Shown: positions 45,568 to 53,659 of the stretch, piece by piece
How positions within the stretch are numbered: position 1 is the first letter of the stretch
Layout of the letters: each line of letters begins with the position of its first letter
Origin: Helicobacter_D sp964464895
GTDB lineage: Bacteria > Campylobacterota > Campylobacteria > Campylobacterales > Helicobacteraceae
Length of the DNA stretch: 64,000 nucleotides
Direction: 5' to 3'
Assembly: GCA_964464895.1 (NCBI GenBank)
Contig: CAYXGY010000001.1
Coordinates: forward strand, 372,001 to 436,000
Position numbers and translations under genes: made by a program
The notes under the pieces: generated by a model
The model's database searches: none
What the model was told of the DNA's origin: nothing
What the model saw: the letters and a program-made list of their open reading frames with translations, nothing else

Positions 45568-45923
45568 AAAGCTTCACTATCGGTGCAAAATTTGAGGATA
45601 CATTAGAGACCTTATGCAAAAAATGCGGAGAATTCAAAAGTGCGTGTATTTGCAAAAAAAGCAATCCAACCCTTAAAGAAAGAGATTCTTATTTCTTAGG
45701 CATTAATGAGGAAAAAGCTGGAGGCAAGGACATTACGCGTTGCGGAATCTTCTATCAAAGCAAAGAAGAAATGCAAGAGATTCTAAAACAAACAAAAAAA
45801 TATTTTGCAAGTGGAGGAAAGCTAGAGGAAAAAGACAATGGAATCTCTCTTGTCTTGCAAGGTAAGCACAAAGAAAATCTTAAAAACTTCCTCAAAGAAC
45901 GAAAATTCAGATTCAAGAAATAA
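45555..45923 (+). CDS. SUI1/YciH-like protein with N-terminal cysteine motif
   Basis: 122 residues. The C-terminal half EKAGGKDITRCGIFYQSKEEMQEILKQTKKYFASGGKLEEKDNGISLVLQGKHKENLKNFLKERKF matches the eIF1/SUI1 fold of bacterial YciH: GG.K..T...G, L.K..K...A.GG....., Q(G)K/D......L. The N-terminal CKKCGEFKSACICKK has four cysteines that could bind zinc. YciH affects start-codon discrimination in vitro. Overlaps the dnaE end and abuts rluB (1 bp gap), so the three are one unit. Confidence 0.68.
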   Translation: MAKLESFTIGAKFEDTLETLCKKCGEFKSACICKKSNPTLKERDSYFLGINEEKAGGKDITRCGIFYQSKEEMQEILKQTKKYFASGGKLEEKDNGISLVLQGKHKENLKNFLKERKFRFKK

Positions 45924-45924
45924 A

Positions 45925-46695
45925 ATGAGACTCAACCAATACATTGCACACCATTCCAAATATTCAAGACGCGAGGCGGATAAACTGATTCGTGAAGGTA
46001 AGGTGAGCATCAAACACACCATCATCACAGACTTTTCCTATCAAGTGCAAGACGATACGAAAGTCTATCTTAATGGCAAATTGCTAAAAACGCAAGACGC
46101 ATACACGCTCATTGTGTATAATAAACCCAAAGGCGAACTTGTAAGCAAAAAAGATAATCGCGAAAGACGCGTGATTTTTGATTCTCTCCCCAAACGATTT
46201 ACACATTTTACGCCTGTGGGGAGATTAGATTTTGCAAGCGAGGGATTACTTTTGCTTAGCGATAATGTTAAAATTGCTCGTGCGCTTATGGAGAGCAACT
46301 TAGAGCGTGTCTATCTGCTCAAATTATCAGGCAAGATTTCCGATAATGTCTTTGACGCAATGGAATCGGGTTTAAGCCTAAGTGATGCGCGTGCGGGCGC
46401 ACACCATAAAAGCAAGATTCGATCAATGGATTTCGCCCCCTTTGCAAGTTATACTTGCATTAAAAATACTCCAAAATACTCCAAAATCAAAGTAGCAATT
46501 ACAGAGGGGAAAAACCGAGAACTTCGCCGATTTTTCGCGCATTTTGGACTAGAAGTGTTGGATTTGAAACGCATTGCGTATGGATTCGTGCATTTAAACA
46601 ATCTCCCAAGTCAAAAGGTGCGATTCCTAGAGCGCAAAGAATATAACAAGCTCCACGCCTTTTTAAAAGAAATGGAATCAGAAACTTCACTTTAA
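45925..46695 (+). CDS. rluB: 23S rRNA pseudouridine synthase, RluB/RsuA family
   Basis: 256 residues from ATG 45925, 1 bp after the SUI1-like stop. N-terminal S4 domain MRLNQYIAHHSKYSRREADKLIREGKV, then the catalytic aspartate in PVGRLDFASEGLLLLS and C-terminal EGKNRELRRFFAHFGLEVLDLKRIAYG. It isomerises a uridine in 23S rRNA (U2605 in E. coli RluB); the exact target is assumed. Start 45838 would put unrelated residues before the S4 domain. Confidence 0.9.
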   Translation: MRLNQYIAHHSKYSRREADKLIREGKVSIKHTIITDFSYQVQDDTKVYLNGKLLKTQDAYTLIVYNKPKGELVSKKDNRERRVIFDSLPKRFTHFTPVGRLDFASEGLLLLSDNVKIARALMESNLERVYLLKLSGKISDNVFDAMESGLSLSDARAGAHHKSKIRSMDFAPFASYTCIKNTPKYSKIKVAITEGKNRELRRFFAHFGLEVLDLKRIAYGFVHLNNLPSQKVRFLERKEYNKLHAFLKEMESETSL

Positions 46696-46708
46696 GTTAG
46701 GAGACACA

Positions 46709-48720
46709 ATGCAATCTTATTTTGATTCAAAAACCTACAAACAAAGCAAAATGACTAATCCAGCCTCTGCCTCCCAAAGATTCAAGAACCATTTAGCTTA
46801 CCAACTTGGGCTTTGTATGTTATATTTTTATCAAGATGGGAAATCTGCTCCGCAAGATTCTAGCAATGCCCACACGCAAGCCTTAGTGGCTAAAAATATG
46901 GGGGGGGGGGGCAGAAACTAAAGAATCCTATTGCCACACTTCGACCCTTTTGGTTATTGAAGTTTGGTTGCACACTCTTTCAAATCATACGACAACATAA
47001 CAAACAAAAGCGAATCTACCAACAAATCATCACTATCTTCCCCTCTCTTAAATTTCCTCCTCTAAATTCCTGCAAAGACTATCAACAATCCTTACAAGTC
47101 AAATATCATCTATCCTATCTTCTAGGAGAAGCCTTAATACGAGCGAATAAAAATTGGATTAAAGGGGGATATTTCAAGCTTACAAGAGAAATCAAAAGGG
47201 CTAGCGAATCTTTCAAGATTCATCAGAAGTATAAAACAAAATTGCAAACATTGGATTTGCCATACCAACACATTGCAATGACAGAAAACATTTCCTACGC
47301 CATATCTAGCCTAAATGCACTAGAAATAACTATAAAAAATTGGAAATCGCAAACAAGAAATTTTGCGCTAGAGCATTGGCAAGAAATCATAGAATGGCTA
47401 GCATCACAAGAGTTTCAAGAACAATACCTTGATACTAATCATCCCTACCCACCCTTATTGAATCCTAAGAGATTGGCGAGGGATTGTAAGAATCCTTATG
47501 CTAACTTAAGCTATAAGAGTATCCCTGCAGAACTTGCGTGGGAGATGAATTTACCATTGCCGAGAAACAAATTGCTATTTGTTTATTGGGGAGGACACGG
47601 AACAGGAAACACTGCCTTTAAAAGCTTTATAAGAAGGTGTGGGGGATTAGACCATTATTGCGGAGATTCTCATAGTGCAAAAGAAACTTACAAAGATTTT
47701 TATAAGCGGATTCTGCTAAATAGTGAATTTAAGCAGTATTTTGGCTATTTATCTATTCGCAATTACATTGACACACCAGAGGCTAAAAAATACTATGCAC
47801 TCATTCCTGATTTAAAATCTATCAATCTTGTTCGAGACCCCATTAGCTCTATTAGACACTATATCACGATGAGGCGAATTAATTTTCGACAAGATTTAAC
47901 ACTCAAAGACAACCCTTATCAAATCTGTCAAAAACTCATCAAATATGCAGGAAATTCCCCAAAACCCTCTCTTGAAACACTTGAATTTTGGCTAAATTTT
48001 CAGTTTATGTGTTTGCACGATACCCAACTTTATGAATGTTTAACAAATATAAAAGAAACAATTTATATGGATATGAGCGCAATTAATGCAGAAAAAGCTT
48101 TTGAAACTTTATGCAAACTATCCAAAACATTTGGTTTTAATTCACCACTAGAAGAAGAGAAGGATTTGTTCGCACAGAGGGTAAGTCGCTATTGTGGATT
48201 GCTCCCGCTGATTCTTAAAGTTTCTAGCAATCAAAAGCTATTTAAAATCCATATCACAAGTCGCTTATGGGATTGCAAAGATAGAATCTATGTTAAAGAG
48301 GATTGGCGCGATAGAATCTATAATCACGCAGAAGCAATCAATGACAAATATATCAATATAACAAAAGAAATTCTAGGAAACTCTCTAAATGAAAATGAAG
48401 AAAAATGTCTTTATATACTCGCAAGGGATTATCAAAATTTTGTAAAAGATAAATCACTGATTTTAGAAGTTTCTAAATACATTTTAGAGCTCTTTAGGGC
48501 TTTAGAAATTCAAGATGGACTAGAAAACAAAAAGAAACTCACCGAGCAAGATTTATTGGAATTTCTAAAAAACAACAATGAACTTAGAAAACATTGTCAA
48601 GAAGTATTAAATAGGCATCTTGCCCATATCAAATCCGTGCGTCCAGACATTGTCCAATCGTGGAAATATTATCAAGAGTTTTTTAGAATGTGTGAGGAAT
48701 TGGATAAGGAGAATATGTAA
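46709..48720 (+). CDS. DUF2972-family protein, phase-variable and currently OFF
   Basis: Two frames joined through a poly-G tract. Frame 1 starts at ATG 46709 with a perfect AGGAGACAC ribosome site and ends 70 codons later just after G12. Frame 2 (from 46912) continues open to 48720. Losing two or gaining one G fuses them into a protein of 669 or 670 residues. Motifs HLAYQLG and HLSYLLGEALIRANKNWIKGGY are repeats typical of DUF2972; VRDPISSIRHY with an N-terminal WGGHGTGNT resembles a sulfotransferase PAPS site. Such genes in Campylobacter and Helicobacter are phase variable and linked to surface glycosylation; function is otherwise unknown. Confidence 0.85.
46900..46911 (+). repeat. Poly-G tract of 12, phase-variation switch
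   Basis: Twelve consecutive G inside the DUF2972 gene, 64 codons from its start (the first G belongs to an ATG codon). At 10 or 13 G the downstream frame is in register; at 12 it is not. Slippage at such tracts is the standard Campylobacterota on/off switch. Confidence 0.92.
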
Positions 48721-48735
48721 ATGAGGATTCCACTA

Positions 48736-48752
48736 CGTCATTGCGAGGAGCA
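48736..48752. repeat. Short dispersed-repeat-like sequence
   Basis: CGTCATTGCGAGGAGCA, a word I recall from dispersed palindromic repeats in many bacterial genomes. It lies in the 102-bp gap after the DUF2972 gene. Only one copy is in this window, so the repeat claim rests on memory. Confidence 0.35.
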
Positions 48753-48822
48753 AGATTCAAAGCAAGAAAGCATAAAGAGAAATGATGGCAGACTAACACC
48801 CCTTGCAAAAAGTTGCACCCCC

Positions 48823-49305
48823 CTACTTCACCGCTCCGCTTTTAAGTTTTTTCTCTCCCTTATAAGTACCAAAAACCTTATAACCGCCTCCTTGTGTCAT
48901 CAATACCACAGGATATTCCTCATAATCATTGCCTTGTTCCATTCCCGGGCTTCCTAGTGGCATTCCGGGCGTAGAAATACCAATAATTTCTTTCGGCTGA
49001 TTTTCTAGCAACCATTCCACCGCATCGACAGGCACGTGTCCTTCAATCGCATATTTCACACCATTTTTTTCTATCACACCTGTATGACAACTTTGATATT
49101 TAGGAGCGATTTTAAAATCCTCTTTAATTTTCATAAATAACTCATCATCTTTATGCGATTTGACTTGATAGCCTTTAGTTCTCATATATTTTGCCCACTC
49201 TTCGCAACAACCACAAGTAGGACTAGAATACATCTGAATCTCTTTTGTAGAATTTCCTAAAAGTACCACGCTTGCAAATGCCAATAAACCAATGATTTTT
49301 CGCAT
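48823..49305 (-). CDS. DUF411 periplasmic metal-binding protein
   Basis: 160 residues with a signal peptide (1-18, ASVVLLGNS). The DUF411 signature is YSSPTCGCCEEWAKYMRTKGYQV, then YQSCHTGVI, EGHVPVDAVEWLLENQP and GISTPGMPLGSPGME. Members bind copper and often accompany copper efflux genes; none are adjacent here. Ribosome site AAGGAAAAAAT. It converges on the DUF2972 gene. Confidence 0.86.
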   Translation of the reverse strand: MRKIIGLLAFASVVLLGNSTKEIQMYSSPTCGCCEEWAKYMRTKGYQVKSHKDDELFMKIKEDFKIAPKYQSCHTGVIEKNGVKYAIEGHVPVDAVEWLLENQPKEIIGISTPGMPLGSPGMEQGNDYEEYPVVLMTQGGGYKVFGTYKGEKKLKSGAVK

Positions 49306-49372
49306 ATTTTTTCCTTAAAGATGAAAATTTAAGCAGATTATACAAAAGTTTAGCTTGCTTTACAATCCTTGC

Positions 49373-50299
49373 TTAAGATTTGCCCAAAATATTCCCCAAA
49401 CTCTCTTTCCATTTTGTTGAACGCTTTAAAATCTCCAAAGCACAGGCTTGATTAGCAGTGCGCAAAGCCAATGAAGTTAAGGATTCTAAATGCTCCAATA
49501 CTTGATTACAAACAGAATCGCAAGTGAGTAAATAAGCTTTAGGCACACTCAAAATACAATTCCCAAAACTAATAAGATTTGCATTCTGATTTTCTGCCAC
49601 TTCTAAGGCAATTGCCGGGATTCCACAAGCCAAAATTTCCCCCAAACTCTGCCCACACGCACAAATGCAAATATCCATTTGTCCAATCAAATCCGCCATT
49701 TCTTGCGCATTCAAGCCATAATGCCCTTTCACATTTTGCCCTATCAAATGAGAATCTTTTGTGATACAATGCAACTCCAAAGAGGGAAAAGCCTCTCTAA
49801 GTGCCACAACAAGAGGCTGATTTAATCCCAAAATATCGCTTCCTCCAAGTGTAATGAGCACTTTTTGCACCTCTTGTTTCAGTGGAATCACCGAACTTTG
49901 TAATGCTCTCGCAAAAGGGGCTTGCAATAAGCGATAATCACTTCCTAAAAATAATGTATGCTTAGGATATTTTGCTCTATATTGCGCACAATCCACGCCA
50001 CTTGCAGAATTAAGTAAAATGCCTTGAGGATAAGGCAGACGCAAAGTATCATCAAAAAATAAGCAAACTTCTGCGCACTCTACTGCTTGCTCATAGGATT
50101 CCAAAGGTAGCACATACGAATCTATTGCAATAAAATCCCATAAAGAATCACTAAGATTGGTTTGTAAGTCTTGTGTATCTAGCAGTTTGGCTTGATAACC
50201 TAATGATTCTAATTCTGTTTTTAAAGCCCTACAACGACTAATATGCCCCAATCCTACGCCGAGTCTTCCATCGGCGAAAATTAACGCATTTCTAGCCAC
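49373..50299 (-). CDS. pseG: UDP-2,4-diacetamido-2,4,6-trideoxy-altrose hydrolase PseG
   Basis: 308 residues. N-terminal FADGRLGVGLGHISRCRAL carries the family's nucleotide/phosphate loop (normally GxGHxxRC) and LITLGGSD plus ACGQSLGEILACGIPAIAL form the GT-B-like UDP site. It removes UDP in the fourth step of pseudaminic acid synthesis, needed for flagellin glycosylation in Helicobacter and Campylobacter. GTG 50299 is preferred over TTG 50302 since AAGGTG lies 7-8 bases before it. The other pse genes are not in the window. Seven bp... downstream of aroC the same strand continues. Confidence 0.83.
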   Translation of the reverse strand: MARNALIFADGRLGVGLGHISRCRALKTELESLGYQAKLLDTQDLQTNLSDSLWDFIAIDSYVLPLESYEQAVECAEVCLFFDDTLRLPYPQGILLNSASGVDCAQYRAKYPKHTLFLGSDYRLLQAPFARALQSSVIPLKQEVQKVLITLGGSDILGLNQPLVVALREAFPSLELHCITKDSHLIGQNVKGHYGLNAQEMADLIGQMDICICACGQSLGEILACGIPAIALEVAENQNANLISFGNCILSVPKAYLLTCDSVCNQVLEHLESLTSLALRTANQACALEILKRSTKWKESLGNILGKS

Positions 50300-50308
50300 C
50301 AAAGCACC

Positions 50309-51382
50309 TTAGAAATAAATTTTTTGGAGATTTTCTAACTTACTTGTCGCATTCAATAGCAACATATCGGCAAGAATCAGTGCGAGGCTAGCCTCACAAA
50401 CCACACTCCCACGCACTGCGATACAAGGGTCGTGCCTCCCCTTAATCTCACATTGGACGACATTTCCTTGTATATCCTGCGTACTTTGTGGCAAAAAAAT
50501 GCTAGGGGTTGGCTTGAAATGCACCCTCAAAACTATCTCCTCCCCATTGCTAATACCGCCCAAGATTCCACCACAATGATTGCTCACAAACCCCTCTTGA
50601 TTCATTGCGTCATTATTTTGTGAGCCCCTCACCTTGGCAGATTCTATACCATCGCCAATTTCCACTGCTTTGACACCATTTAATCCCAACATCAAAGCAC
50701 CAATTGCAGAATCTAGCTTGTAATACAGCGGCTCACCAAGCCCACAAGGCACACCACTTGCCTTAATGAGTGCAACACCACCTAGACTATCGTGCGCCTC
50801 CCTCGCTTTTAAAATCGCTTCTTTTTGCGCGGTTTCTACTTGTTTGTCCAATGCAAAAATTTCACTCTTGCTTGCATTGCAAAAATCAATTGTTTTACCC
50901 TGAATTGTGCCGATATTTAAGATTCCACTTTGTAAAGTAATGCCAAAAGACTTTAAAAGCAATTTGGCAATCGCACCTGCTGCCACACGCGCACTTGTTT
51001 CTCTCGCGCTACTGCGCCCTCCTCCGCGATAATCTCGGATTCCATATTTATGAAAGTAGGTCCAATCCGCGTGCCCGGGACGAAAAAGGGTTTTAATAGA
51101 ATCATAATCACTGCTTTTATTGGCAGAATTTTGGATAAAGAATCCCAAAGGCGTGCCGGTGGTTCTCCCCCCAAAAACGCCACTTAGAATCTTTACCTCA
51201 TCGGCTTCTTTACGTTGCGTAGAATAAAGATTCTGTCCGCCTGCGCGCCTTAGCATTTCAGAAGCGATAAAGTCCTCATCAATCTCTAATCCTGCGGGCA
51301 ACCCATCTACCACTGCGCCAATCCCTACACCATGACTTTCGCCAAAAGTTGTAACTCTAAGAGCCTGTCCAAAAGTATTCAT
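50309..51382 (-). CDS. aroC: Chorismate synthase
   Basis: 357 residues from ATG 51382 (AGGAGGATTG ribosome site). Signatures: MNTFGQALRVTTFGESHG, GRTTGTPLGFFI, RPGHADWTYFHKYGIRDYRGGGRSSARETSARVAAGAIAK, NHCGGILGGISNGEEI, KGRHDPCIAVRG. It converts EPSP to chorismate with reduced FMN. The order rnhA-rnc-aroC repeats in H. pylori. It lies 9 bp after rnc. Confidence 0.97.
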   Translation of the reverse strand: MNTFGQALRVTTFGESHGVGIGAVVDGLPAGLEIDEDFIASEMLRRAGGQNLYSTQRKEADEVKILSGVFGGRTTGTPLGFFIQNSANKSSDYDSIKTLFRPGHADWTYFHKYGIRDYRGGGRSSARETSARVAAGAIAKLLLKSFGITLQSGILNIGTIQGKTIDFCNASKSEIFALDKQVETAQKEAILKAREAHDSLGGVALIKASGVPCGLGEPLYYKLDSAIGALMLGLNGVKAVEIGDGIESAKVRGSQNNDAMNQEGFVSNHCGGILGGISNGEEIVLRVHFKPTPSIFLPQSTQDIQGNVVQCEIKGRHDPCIAVRGSVVCEASLALILADMLLLNATSKLENLQKIYF

Positions 51383-51391
51383 CAATCCTCC

Positions 51392-52075
51392 TTACCCCTT
51401 CTTTTCCTTTTGTTTGAGAATCTCTAATGCAATTTTCGCACACATTTGCTGTGCTTCTTTTTTGCTCTTGCCATTCGCCCTTGCGTATTCTTTGTCTTTG
51501 ATTTGCACGCTCACCAAAAACTCCTTATTATGGTCAGGTCCAAATGAATCTAAAACAATATATTCTGGAGTGATTCCAAAAAGTGCCTGTGTCCGCTCTT
51601 GCAAGGTGGTCTTATGGTCGTAAAACAAACTCTTTAAATCAATCTTTGGATAAATTTCGTCCAACAACGCAAGAACTAGTTTGCGCACAACTTCTAATCC
51701 ACTTTCTAAATAAATCGCGCCCATAATTGCCTCAAAAGCGTTCGAGAGAATAGAATCTTTCTCTCTTCCCTTGTTTTGCTCTTCGGAAACAGAGACATAA
51801 AGATATTCCCCAATATTTAAATGACGCGCAATTTTGGCAAAAGACTTCTCATTCACCATTGAAGCACGCATTTTGGAGAGTTCTCCCTCTGGAGAGTGTG
51901 GAAACTTCTTGTATAAAAACTCCCCTATAATCAAATCCAACACCGCATCACCCAAAAACTCTAAACGCTCGTTGTGTGTTCCCTTTTTAGCACTTTTATG
52001 CGTGAGGGCTTCTTTGAGCAAATTTTGTGCCTTAAAGCAATAACCTAAAGTCTGTTCAAAAAGTTTTAAATCCAC
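51392..52075 (-). CDS. rnc: Ribonuclease III
   Basis: 227 residues. Catalytic motif NERLEFLGDAVLDLIIGEFLY, the second acidic site in NAFEAIMGAIYLESGL, and a C-terminal dsRNA-binding domain (about 155-225). Start is GTG 52075 with AAGGATTTAT upstream; no in-frame ATG fits. Processes rRNA and structured mRNAs. Confidence 0.96.
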   Translation of the reverse strand: MDLKLFEQTLGYCFKAQNLLKEALTHKSAKKGTHNERLEFLGDAVLDLIIGEFLYKKFPHSPEGELSKMRASMVNEKSFAKIARHLNIGEYLYVSVSEEQNKGREKDSILSNAFEAIMGAIYLESGLEVVRKLVLALLDEIYPKIDLKSLFYDHKTTLQERTQALFGITPEYIVLDSFGPDHNKEFLVSVQIKDKEYARANGKSKKEAQQMCAKIALEILKQKEKKG

Positions 52076-52083
52076 ATAAATCC

Positions 52084-52509
52084 TTAAATATCTTTAAATT
52101 TCAACGCCTCTTCTTTGGCGATTCTATCACAGATTTCATTTTCAAGATGTCCGTTGTGCCCTTTAACCCACTCTGTTTTAATCTTATGTGGTTTAGAAAC
52201 CTCCAAATAAAGCTGCCAGAGCTCCGGATTCTTTACATTTTTAAAGTCCTTATTAATCCAATTTGGCAACCACTTACTTAAACCCTCTAGCACATATTTA
52301 GAATCGCAAACTACCAAGACTTCACAAGGCTCTTTCAAGGCTTCTAAACTACGAATGAGTGCTGTGAGTTCCATTTGATTGTTGGTTGCTCTCTTTGCTC
52401 CACCTCTTAAGATTTTCTCATATTTTCCATAACGCAAGATTCCACACCAACCACCACTTCCGGGATTTCCTAAAGAAGAACCATCACAGAAGAGAGTAAC
52501 GCGCTTCAT
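52084..52509 (-). CDS. rnhA: Ribonuclease HI
   Basis: 141 residues. Active-site acids in LFCDGSSLGNPG (D9), NQMELTALIRSL (E46), VVCDSKYVLEGL (D) and C-terminal WVKGHNGHLENEICDRIAKE. Degrades RNA in RNA-DNA hybrids. Overlaps the TPR gene by 26 bp, so it is translated from the same message. Confidence 0.96.
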   Translation of the reverse strand: MKRVTLFCDGSSLGNPGSGGWCGILRYGKYEKILRGGAKRATNNQMELTALIRSLEALKEPCEVLVVCDSKYVLEGLSKWLPNWINKDFKNVKNPELWQLYLEVSKPHKIKTEWVKGHNGHLENEICDRIAKEEALKFKDI

Positions 52510-53566
52510 CTTGTTTTTCCTTTAAGAATATCAGTGTTTTAAGCGTCAAAAGCCCCTCACAATAAGGACAATGTTCAAAAGTCAATGGACTAGTCGCCTT
52601 GCAAGATTTACACTGATAATAAAATCCTAAATCTCCTTGAAAAGTTTTATGTGTTCGCAAAAGACAAATGGTTTCTAGCTCAAAGGTTATCTTTTGTGAA
52701 AAACTAAGTGGCAAGATTCCCTTTGCTTCAAAAATATCTTTTAGGATTCTGCTTTGTGAAGTGGTTGGCATACTTTGTAATTCCTTGATGACACTTTGAG
52801 GAATCATTTCGGCTTTAAGATTCCACAATATATCTTGCAATTCCAAGAGGCTATCTTGCGGAATGATATTTAAACATTCCCAAAAAAGCATAGGATAAAA
52901 ATCTTTAAAAAATCCCAAAATCAAACGCGCCAAAAGTGCTTCTTCTCTTAGGATAACTAAGAGCTTTTGAGCGGCTTCCTCACTTCTCCGCTGACTTGAA
53001 ATCAAAATCTTTGTCTTGAGGTAACACCGATATAATCCTGTGCTGCTCTCTATTTCTTCTAAACAATCCAAAGCATTTAAAGCATCTTGAAATAGGTTTA
53101 ATTTCTCATAAGTTTTGATGAGAGTTTTTAACACCAAAGTATTTCTTGGATAATAATGCAGAATCTCTAAATAAATTTCTTTGGCACGCAATGGGAATCC
53201 AGCCTTTTCATACACTAACCCAAGAGATTCTAAAATCGGCACTTTATCCACAGGATTCTGAATAGAATCTAGCAATGCGACATAAAGGCGAATCGCTTTT
53301 TCATAATTGGCACTTTTTTGATACATTTTCGCCATAAAAAGCAAAGAGGGCGTGGGATTGGGACTTAGGGCTAAAAACTCTTGGGCTTCTTTGTCAAAAC
53401 CGATATAATCAAAACTTTCTACAAATTTACTCAAAGAGTTTTGCTGTCTTTTGCTAATGAGATAATTCCAATAATAAGCAAGCAGACTTACAAGCCCTAT
53501 ACAAAAGATAAATATCATAATCCCAAAAAGCGGGTCGCGATATTCAATGCTTTCCAAAAAATCCAA
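52484..53566 (-). CDS. Membrane-anchored TPR protein with C-terminal zinc knuckle (LapB-like)
   Basis: 360 residues. One N-terminal membrane helix (about 13-33), TPR-like repeats (about 60-210; FMAKMYQKSANYEKAIRLYVALL, LVYEKAGFPLRAKEIYLEIL), and a C-terminal rubredoxin-like CKSC ... CPYC pair. This is the LapB/YciM layout, where the protein regulates LPS synthesis through FtsH and LpxC in E. coli. Whether that holds here is unknown. Start TTG 53566 after AAGGG. First gene of the rnhA-rnc-aroC-pseG run. Confidence 0.72.
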   Translation of the reverse strand: MDFLESIEYRDPLFGIMIFIFCIGLVSLLAYYWNYLISKRQQNSLSKFVESFDYIGFDKEAQEFLALSPNPTPSLLFMAKMYQKSANYEKAIRLYVALLDSIQNPVDKVPILESLGLVYEKAGFPLRAKEIYLEILHYYPRNTLVLKTLIKTYEKLNLFQDALNALDCLEEIESSTGLYRCYLKTKILISSQRRSEEAAQKLLVILREEALLARLILGFFKDFYPMLFWECLNIIPQDSLLELQDILWNLKAEMIPQSVIKELQSMPTTSQSRILKDIFEAKGILPLSFSQKITFELETICLLRTHKTFQGDLGFYYQCKSCKATSPLTFEHCPYCEGLLTLKTLIFLKEKQDEARYSLL

Positions 53567-53659
53567 GTTTTCCCTTTTCGTGAAAAATCACGCAAATTAT
53601 AACAAAACTTATAGATAAATTTTTGTAAAATACACGCATTTTTAAGTTTTGGAGCAAAA

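Noticed and set aside
46957..48720. Treating the DUF2972 body as an independent gene
   Set aside because: Its only start would be TTG 46957 without ribosome site, while the upstream ATG at 46709 has a perfect one and the G12 tract joins the two frames.
48817..48823. C6 tract as a phase-variation site
   Set aside because: Six bases, placed between two gene ends and not in or before a gene start.
48721..48957. 78-codon plus-strand frame after the DUF2972 gene
   Set aside because: It runs antisense into the DUF411 gene, has no ribosome site of its own and contains a repeat-like word; composition is not protein-like.
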